Shown piece after piece: positions 13,401 to 23,900 of a DNA stretch of 64,000 nucleotides. Under the pieces are notes generated by a model. That model was not told the origin of the DNA. It did no database searches and saw only the letters and a list, made by a program, of their open reading frames with translations. The translations under genes and the position numbers were made by a program. Source of the DNA: Panulirus ornatus (taxonomy: Eukaryota > Arthropoda > Malacostraca > Decapoda > Palinuridae); the NCBI RefSeq assembly GCF_036320965.1, contig NC_092287.1:1902325-1966324 (forward strand), read 5' to 3'. Every line of letters begins with the position of its first letter. Positions within the stretch are counted from its first letter, which is position 1.

Positions 13401-15436
13401 TGCATAGACTCGTTCCTTGATCAATCTGTGTGTGTCAGTAGAGTAGTGTAAAACTGGGTTGGGAGTGTGGTTGTTTAGTGTCTCTCTGGACATTCTGATG
13501 TGTATAGGTTTTGTCAGTATCATATTTGGGCAGTGGGATTGATAAATACAGATGGTTTGAAGTAGAATCCTCAATAAGGTTTTTGATTTTACTTGGAGGT
13601 TGGTTATGGAATTTTTTCAATGGAAAGGGTCTAGTTCTGTTGCAAAGAACTGAGTACCTAGCATTTTGAGGTGAGATTGTTTTGGTAGTATCTTTTTTTT
13701 CTACAAGATTTGAGTATTTTTGGTTGCAAGGCACTTTTTTCATGTTTGCATTTGACACTATTTTGCATGGTGGGAAGTAGCAAAGTGATGTGAAAATGAA
13801 AAATAATTGGTGCTATTAGAAATTGTGTACCAAAATGTCACTTTGATTTATGATTTTTTTTTATTTTCCAATCTTTCATTTGATTTAAGCTTTTTATTAT
13901 TATTTTTCTGATGTGTAATTTCTAATTTTATTTGGACAGTTGCATGCCACAAATGGAAATGTGAAAGAGGTAAAGTATGGGTATGAAGTCTGGTAGGGTT
14001 GTGTGCATGACATTGGTATATGAACATACTAATTAGAACATTTCTGGTAGTATATTATGTTATATGTTCTAGCTCCTATCCTCCAAATTAGGGTATAGTC
14101 AGTGCATTACACCTGACAGCTAGAGACTAAGTATGAACAAATGTGGCTTTTTTTGTTCTTTTTCTTGGCGCTACCTCACTGAAGCAGGAGTTAGCAGTTC
14201 TGTTTCCTGTGGGACAAGGTAGCACCAGGAATGAATATGTACATCTGTATATATGTATATGACTGTGTATGTATATGTTGATATGTATATGTGTTTGTGT
14301 AGGCATTTATGTATATTTCTATTATTATTATTATTATTATACTTAGTCGCTGTCTCCCTCATTAGCAAGGTAGTGCAAGGAAACAGATGAAAGAAGCCCA
14401 ACCCACCCACATACACATGTATATACATAAATGCCCACTCACACAGATACATACCTATACATTTCATTGTTTACATACATATACATACACAGACATATGC
14501 ATATATACACATGTACATATCCATACTTGCTGCCTTCATCCATTCCCATCACCAGCCCGCACACATGAAATGGCACCACCCTCCCCCACGCGTGTGTGAG
14601 GTAGCGCTAAGAAAAGACAGCAAAGGCCACATTCATTCTCACTCAGTCTCTAGCTGTCATGTGTAATGTATATACCTATGTATATATATATATATATGTA
14701 TATTGATTAGCTCTGATTATATTTAGGCTGTTGCCCAACTAAATCGTGACCGTGAGAAGTTCATGAAGGAGTCCCGTTCCATGCTGACTGACATTACAAG
14801 AGCAGCTATATCAACACAAAATCAGGTGTGTAAAAGTAATATTATTAGATTGATATAGTTCTGTAGGCACTAGATCATCAATACTGTTGTATATAATCTG
14901 GGAAAAGGAGTTGGTAGGCAGCCACCAACCAGGGAGGTATATACTGGTACTATCCACTAAGTACTGGGAGGCTTAGTAATGGCTTTTTAGTGATTCAACA
15001 CTTCAATGGTTGTAAAGTTGCACTCTTCTGAAACAGTTAGTTGTCTTTTATCTCTGCCTCACCCACACATTGACTGCTTACATTCTGTCCACAGACATAC
15101 AATCTCTCCTTGTCCCACATAACCCTTGACAGCACTTAACTCTCACAACTCATTGTTTATAACTAGACTATTCTGCAGTGAGTGCTGTGTGCTAGCCGTA
15201 CATTTTGGCAAAATGGTGGGAGCAGTAGATAGAAGCAGTAGATAAGAAAATTAGGCAGGAGCATTAGGTAGAAATATTCAGTAGGAATAGTAGGTAGGAA
15301 TATTAGGCAGGAGCATTAGAAAGAGATCTTGGTTAACACCAGGACCCTCACAGAAATTTGTGTTGAGGTAATTAGAGATTGATAAGTAAATCCAACTATA
15401 TCTGTATCTTAAGTATTTGTTCTATGGGGGGGGGGG

Positions 15437-15483
<47 letters not shown>

Positions 15484-18400
15484 GGAAACACCCCCCCTCC
15501 CCCCTCCCCCCTCCCCCCGGGGGATGACCACGACAAAAGAATCTCCATAACTGGTGAACTCCAGTGCATTTCTTAGTCTTTAGTGCCTCACCCTTAACAG
15601 GCCATTGGCCTAATGTTCCTACCATCTACTTCTGCCTCTAAAGTTCCTGTCTAATGTTCAAATTGATAGTATTACACCATCACATTGCCTTAGGATTTAA
15701 CTTGTTTTTTACTTGATCTCATGTAAGTCAATGGAGTAGACTACCAAGATATTGTTTGTGAAGTAATCTCTTTTGTCTCCAACCATAATCCTTCGACTTA
15801 TAGGAGGGACAATCTATGAAAAATTCCTTGGTTTTAATTGATTCACTGAATATATTCAGAATTCTGTGTATTATGTAGTATTATTACTCCATCCAGCAAC
15901 TTCCCCAATGCCCTCTTTAAACTTAATACATATTTTCATTATTGATTCCTTAGCAAATTATCCATATCATTTGTAGTCAGTGGTCATCTAGCAAATGCTT
16001 TACCTTCATAATTCAACAAACTTGTGCTCTTACTTGTGTATGTACTTGTCTTTACATGTGTGGAAGGATGGAGTGAAGGCAATTTTGAGCGATCGGGGCC
16101 TGAACATACAGGAGGGTGAAAGGTGTGCAAGGAATAAAGTGAATTGGAATTATGTAGTATACCAGGGTTGACTTGTTGTCAGTGGATTGAACCAGGGCAT
16201 GTGAAGCATCTGGGGTAAACCATGGAAAGTTTTGTGGGGCCTGGATGTGGAAAGGGAGCTGTGGTTACGGTGCATTATACATGACAGCTAGAGACTGAGT
16301 GTGAATGAATGTGACCTGTGTTGTCTTTTCCCAGCGCTACCTTTTTATGTGCGGCAGGGCGGCGACGGGAATAGATGAGGGCAGCAAGTATGAATACATA
16401 CATGTGTGTATTTGTATATGTATGTATGCGTTGAAATGTATATGTATGTATGTGTGTGTGTTTGGGCATTTATGTATATACATGTGTATGTGGGTGGGTT
16501 AGGCCATTTTTTGTCTGTTTCCTTGTACTGCCTCGCAAACGCGGGAGATGGCGATTTCATTTGTGGCGGGGTAGCGACTGGAATGGATGAAGGCAGTAAG
16601 TATGAATATGTACATGTGTATATATGTATATGTCTGTGTATGTATATGTATATGTTGAAGTGTATATGTATGTATATGTGTGTGTGTGTGGGCGTTTATA
16701 TATATACATGTGTATGTGTGTGGGTTGGGCCATTCTTTTGTCTGTTTCCTTTCACTACCACGTAGATGTGGGAGGCAGCAATTAAGTATGATGAATAAAT
16801 GCCTCTTTATTCATCTTTCTCCCTCTTTTTGTCCATACTTCCTCATTTCATCCTCCCACAGTATCACTGGTTTCCTTGTAAGTCTCTTCCGAGTCATGTT
16901 ATTCAAATAACACTTATTATTTATATTCTTATTATACTTAATCACTGTTTCCCTTTTCAGCAAGGTAGTGCCAGGAAACAGACAAAGAATGGCCCATCCA
17001 CTCATATACACATCTGTACACATAAACGCCCATACACACACATATACATACATATACATATGTATATGTTGGAAAGGATCGCAATTTTGCACGTGATCAA
17101 GATATTCCTATGAGTCCACAGGGAAAATGAAACACGAAACGTTCCCAAGTGCACTTTCGTGTAATAATCACATCATCAGGGGAGACACGAGAGAAATATA
17201 ACAGTCAGTTGATATACATCAAAGAGACGAAGCTAGAACGCCATTTGGTAAACATGTGATTGTCCAAAACCATGTTTACCAAATGGCGTCCTAGCTTCGT
17301 CTCTTCGATGTATATCAACTGACTTATATTTCTCTCGTGTCTCCCCTGATGATGTGATTATTACACGAAAGTGCACTTGTGAACTTTTCATGTTTCATTT
17401 TCCCTGTGGACTCATAGGAATATGTATATGTATGTATGTATATGTTGATATGTATATATATATGTGCGTGTATGGGCGCTTATGTACACATATGTGTATG
17501 TGAGTGGATGGGCCATTCTCCTTCTGTTTCCTGGCATTACCTCACTGATGTGGGAAACAGTATAGTAAATAGATAAATGAATGAATAAATGATAAGATAT
17601 CATTTGAACAAAAAAGAACCATGTACTTTCCTTTACAAGTGGTAGAGTTGGTGCTTTCACCTTGTTCTTGAAGTACATTATAACTAATTACTTGTCATTG
17701 CGTACTTTAGAACACTTTCCATTACAAGTGGTAGGGTTGGTGCTTTCACCTTGTTCTTAAAGTCTTTTTCCATACTTCAAGCCTTCAAGATTATCGAGTG
17801 AAATGATATAAGAATTGCAGAATATTATGTTACTAAGAGTACAGTAGGAAAGAAAATCTCAAAAGAGATTATGGTTTTATATTTTTCAGGCAGCAGTTCA
17901 CTCAGCATCGCAAGTGAGTTTTGAATTCACAAAGGACAGCTCTTCCAAAAATAGTACCATATTCAGGAGGTGTGCTTTTAGTATGCAGTATTTTCATAAT
18001 TTATTGTCAGCTGTGTTTATCACATATTGGTGTTTTTCAACATTTGCTGTTTCAGGCATTTTTTATAGAGGATTCTGTGACCCCATAATACACAGAGTGC
18101 TTTTTGTTTATCAATAAAATTTGTTGAAAAAAAAATTTCTCCAGAATTCTTGGTTTCATCTTGAATGATGTAAGTGCAGCTCCTTAACATGGTCATGCAT
18201 CCTCAAGCAGGTACTGTAATAATTTGTCATTTATGGTGATGTCTTTGGTTTTTGTAGGATGTTTTTTATCACCCAACCTGCTTTCAATATGGGAAGTATT
18301 ATTCATATGGGGAGCTCTGCACATTATGTTAGATAGCTTCTGCTAGTGTAACAGTGGTGCTTCTTTTCCGAAGGAACTCTTAGTGTCATACTTTCTAGTA

Positions 18401-20937
18401 TTTCTTGCATTTTTTGGATCTCTTCCTGTGGCTTTGTATTAATCATGTGTAAAGGGCTTTTCCACTGGGAAATTAGACACTTATGTGTGACCTTTGCTAT
18501 GACCTGGTTATTAATAGAATGGTTTGAATTAAGTTTAACAGCACCTCAGCTTGTGAATACATGCCTTACTGAGCAACAGTTGCCACAGAACCTGTAAAGA
18601 TATACTGTACAGTAATACTTTCCAAACCCACACTAACTTGTCTTCAAAGGAGTTGGGTTTGGGAATATTGTACAAGTCTCTTTTGTGAATGTATTTAGTC
18701 AAAGTGTGGGGGAGAAATGATTAAAAAGGTATCTCAGTCATGTATGATTGTATTTTTTTAAGTATTTCTATTATGTAATTTTGTGTATTTAACTCTTATT
18801 TATGTAGTATTTCATTAAACCCTACTCTAAATAAACTCTTATAGGCCTGTTACCAGTATCATATAACAGTATTAATCTTACTGCATCTGAGTAAAATCCT
18901 GTGAGGCAGCAACTAGCACAGTTTTAACCTTAAAAGTATTTTGTGTCTAACACATGAAATGTTCTGAGTCAGTGTACATATCTCTAGTCTTTGCAGGAAT
19001 TGGAGTAGTACAACCTTTCCTGATAGGTTAGAATTTCCTTATAATCCTGGCAATGGGTTCCTGCATGCACAGCTAACATTTTCTTCTACCATTAAGGCTA
19101 TGAGGGAAATAGAGAAAGAGTAGTGGTGGGAGAGGAAAGGGGAAAGAATGCATGGAATGGTGTATACAGGGGAGGTATATAAGGACCGAGATAAGTGGAG
19201 ACTCTTTTGCTTTGGTCAGCCCCTTGCTGGGAGTTCCTAGAAGGATTGGGCTTCAAAGATATAGATAGATAAATTAACCCATAGTTGTTACTGGTAGCCT
19301 CTTGCCACAGATGAAAAAAAAATCACTTGCCAGTCACCCACTGATCATCAGAGTGCATGTACATCATCTTGCAGGATGCCACATGTACACGCTCAAAATT
19401 GTAGTAAATTTTAGAATAAAAGAAACAGGTTTCATGGTATTAAGTTGGTTTTTAGTGAAAAGGAAGTTATTCTTTTATTTATTAATATAGATATAAGTTA
19501 TTGTTAGTGAATTTAGACTTTTTAAATTTTCCTTGCACATCTCTTTTTCGTTTGTCTTACTTTGGTGGCTGATTTGAGTGTGAAACTGTAGAAGTTGGTG
19601 ACTGAGTTTGGAAAAGTATGTGAAAAGAAAAAGTTGAGAGTAGATGTGAATATGAGCAAGGTTATTAGGTTCACTAGGGTTGAGAGACAAGTTAATTGGG
19701 ATGTAAGTTTGAATGGAGAAATATTGGAGGAAGTGAAGTGTTTTGGATATCTGGGAGTGGACTTAGCAGCCAAAGGAACCATGGAAGCGTAAGTGAGTCA
19801 CAGGGTGGGGGAGGGGGCGAAGGTTCTGGGAGCGATGAAGAATGTGTGGAAAGAGATAATGTTATCTTGGAGAGCAAAAATGGGTATGTTTGAAGGAATA
19901 GTAGGTCCAACAATGTTATGTGGTTGTGAGGCATGAGCTATAGGTAGGGTTGTACAGAAGTGGGTGGATGTGTTGGAAATGAAATGTTTGAGGACAATAT
20001 GTGGTGTGAGGTGGTTTGATTGAGTAATGAAAGGGTAAGAGAGGTTTGTAGAAATCTAAAGAGTGTGGTTGAGAGAGCAGAAGTGGATGTGTTTAAATGG
20101 TTTGGACATATGGAGAGAATGACCAAGGAAAGACTGACATAGAGGATATATGTGTTAGAGGTGGAGGGAACAAGGAGAAGCAGAAGACCAAATTGGAGGT
20201 GGAAGGATGGAGTGAAAAAGATTTTGAGTGATCGGGACCTGAACATACAGGAGGGTGAGAGGTGTGCAAGGAATAGATTGAATTGGAATGATGTGGTTAT
20301 ACCTGGGTCGATGTGCTCTCAATGGACTGAACTAGGGCATGTGAAACATCTGGTATAAACCATGGAAATGTCTGTGGGACCTGGATGTGGATAGGGAGCA
20401 CTACCTCACTGAAGCAAAGGGTTGCAAAACTGTTTTATGTGGGATGGTGTAGCACCATCAAGTATGAATACGCACATGTATATATATGTATATGTTTGTA
20501 TATGTGAGTGTATGTGCGTCTGGGGTAAACCGTGGAAAGTTTTGTGGGGCCTGGATGTGGAAAGGGAGCTGTGGTTTCAGTGCATTATACATGACAGCTA
20601 GAGACTGTGAAAGAATGTGGCCTTTGTTGTCTTTTCCTAGTGCTACCTCACACACATGCGGGGGAGGGGGCTGTCATTTCATGTGTGGCAGGGTGGTGAC
20701 GGGAATGAATAAGGGCAAACAGTATGAATTATGCATATATGTATAGGTCTGAGTGTGTGTATATATATATTTTTTCTTTTTTTTCTTTTGCTTTTTCGCT
20801 GTCTCCCGCGCCTGTGAGGTAGCGCAAGGAAACAGACGAAAGAAATAGCCCCAACCCACCCCCACACACATGCACACACACACACACACACACGTCCACA
20901 CACGCAAACATACACACCCACACATCCCAACGTACAC

Positions 20938-20984
<47 letters not shown>

Positions 20985-23900
20985 TGCACACAATTCACAC
21001 TGTCTGCCCCTACTCACCCCCATCGCCACCCCGCCACACACGGAATAACATCCCCCTCCCCCCTCATGTGCACGAGGCAGTGCCAGGAAAAGACAACAAA
21101 GGCCCCATTCGCTCACACTCAGTCTCCAGCTGTCATGCAATAATGCCCGAAACCACAGCTCCCTTTCCACATCCAGGCCCCACAGAACTTTCCATGGTTT
21201 ATCCCAGACGCTTCACATGCCCTAATTCAATCCATTGACAGCACGTCGACCCCGGTATACCGCATCGATCCAATTCACTCTATTCCTTGCCCACCTTTCA
21301 CCCTCCTGCATGTTCAGGCCCTGATCACTCAAAATCTTTTTCACTCCATCTTTCCACCTCCAATTTGGTCTCCCACTTCTCCTCGTTCCCTCCACCTCCG
21401 ACACATATATCCTCTTGGTCAATCTTTCCTCACTCATTCTCTCCATGTGCCCAAACCATTTCAAAACACCCTCTTCTGCTCTCTCAACCACGCTCTTTTT
21501 ATTTCCACACATCTCTCTTACCCTTACATTACTTACTCGATCAAACCACCTCACACCACATATTGTCCTCAAGCATCTCATTTCCAGCACATCTACCCTC
21601 CTGCGCACAACTCTATCCTTAGCCCACACCTCGCAACCATACAACATTGTTGGAACCACTATTCCTTCAAACATAGCCATTTTTGCTTTCCGAGATAATG
21701 TTCTCGACTTCCACTCATTCTTCAAGGCTCCCAGGATTTTCGCCCCCTCCCCCACCCTATGATTTACTTCCGCTTCCATGGTTCCATCGCTGCCAGATCC
21801 ACTCCCAGATATCTAAAACACTTTACTTCCTCCAGTTTTTCTCCATTCAAACTTACCTCCCAATTGACTTGACCCTCAATCCTACTGTACCTAATATTAT
21901 TACCTTGCTCTTATTCACATTTACTAGTAACTTTCTTCTTTCACACACTTTACCATATATATGTATACGTTGAGATGTATAGGTATGTATATGTGCGTGT
22001 GTGGACATGTATATATATACATGCGTATGTGGGTGGGTTGGGCCATTTTTTCGTCTGTTTCCCTGCACTACCTCTCTAACGCGGGAGACAGTGACAGACT
22101 ATAATAAATGAAAAGATATGTGTTTATATGAGTTGAGGGAAACGGTGCTCAAGTATAATGAATATATATATACATATGTCTGTTTATATCCCTTTGGATA
22201 TGGGAGAAAGAATACTTCCCACGTATTCCCTGCGTGTCGTAGAAGGCGACTTAAAGGGAAGGTAGCGGGTTCTGGAAATCCTCCCCTCTTATTTTTAGTT
22301 TTCCAAAAGAAGGAATAGAGGAGGGCGCCAAGCGAGGATATTCCCTCAAATGCTTAGTCGTCTGTTCTTAATGCTACCTCGCTAACATGGGAAGTGGTGA
22401 ATAGAATGAAAAAAATATGTCTGTTTATGCATATGTATGTATATGTGTGTGTCGGCTGTTTATGCATATGTATGTATATGTGTGTGTCGGCATGGAAAGG
22501 GAGCTGTGGTTTCAGTGCATTACACATGACAGTTAGAGAGTGAGTGTAAACGAATATGGCCTTTGTTGTCTTTTCCTAGTGCTACCTCATGCGCGTGGGG
22601 GGAGGGGGGTGCTGTTTTTCATGTGTGGCGGTGAAAGCAGCAAGTATGAATATGTACATGTTTGTATATGTTCATGTCTCTATATGTATATGTATGTATA
22701 CGTGAAATATGTAGATATGTATATGTGCATGTGTGGGTGCTTATGTATATACATGTGTATGTGGGTTGGTTGGGCCATTCTTTTGTCTGTTTCCTTGCGC
22801 TTCCTCGCTAACACGGAAGACAGCGACTAATTATGATAATAATAATAAATATGTATATATGAGTAGGTGGGCCATTCCTCTTCCATTTCCTGATGCTATC
22901 TCACTGATATGGGAAATGGTGATCAAGTATAATAGTAAATAGATAAATATGATTATGTGTGTATCATGTGCAGTCATGCCTAGAAAAAACATATTGTAGT
23001 TTTATATAAATATTAGCATCCATGCCACCAGCACAGACTCTTCTCATCTATGTAGTACCCTCCACATGAACATTAACAAAATTATTCTTATTTTTTGAAT
23101 GTTTTCATTATTGGATTATAGCACAGACATGTTCTGTAAGGAAAAGAGTTTTTTTCTGAGGGGGGTGAACCAGGATGGGAAGACCACTGTTTGATGGTTA
23201 GAGAAAACCTGAATATCTTTCATGAAAATTTTTTTACTTATCACTTTTGTCCTTTCTTTTTGGCATTTATGGCTTATTGTGCCATCTTTTGTAAAAAGCA
23301 ATATGCATATGTGGCTTCACAATATTTCTTCATGCCTCAGCCCATCCTAAAGTGATTGATTAATATTCTTTATGTAGATGCTGTAATTCTGTTAACCTAG
23401 TTTTATGTTTTTTCAGGAAAATATTCAGCCTTTGATTGTTATGTCATCCAGTATCCTGGAGAATAGTTTGGAGCACCTTATATCCAAAAAGTTGACTGAG
23501 GTCCTACATCCAGAAGGTTTTACTGAAGACACTGCAATTTGCTTCCCTCCCAGACTTCAGAGAAAAACCCAGAATGATTCTGGGGTTTTCACTGTGACAT
23601 CTACTCCTCTCACAGGACATTTTACATCTGAGGACCAAACAGAAGGACAGACAAGTTTGGATGTGGTTACAAGAGGAGGGAATAATGAAGTAAAAGGCCT
23701 AACAGTTTCAACTGATTCCACCCACCCCCGACTGAAAGGTTCATGCAGGAAAAAGATTCTACCACCTAAGAATGGGTCTACAAGTAATAGATCAGATCCC
23801 AGTGAGAACAGCAATACAGCCAGTTGTAGCACATTAGGAGACAAGCAGTTAGAGCAAAAATCCTCGAGTAGTATCAGTATAAATACAGATAGAAGCACTT

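Noticed and set aside
16305..16910. Several Tyr/Val/Cys-rich frames (YVCVCIYM type), also at 2498-2801, 20674-21170, 40328-40637, 43705-43990
   Set aside because: Translations of TATGTATATG and TGTG repeats in LINE tails; they recur in every tail copy and have no coding signature.
23557..23898. 113-codon minus-strand frame
   Set aside because: Antisense shadow of the CLCC1 terminal exon.
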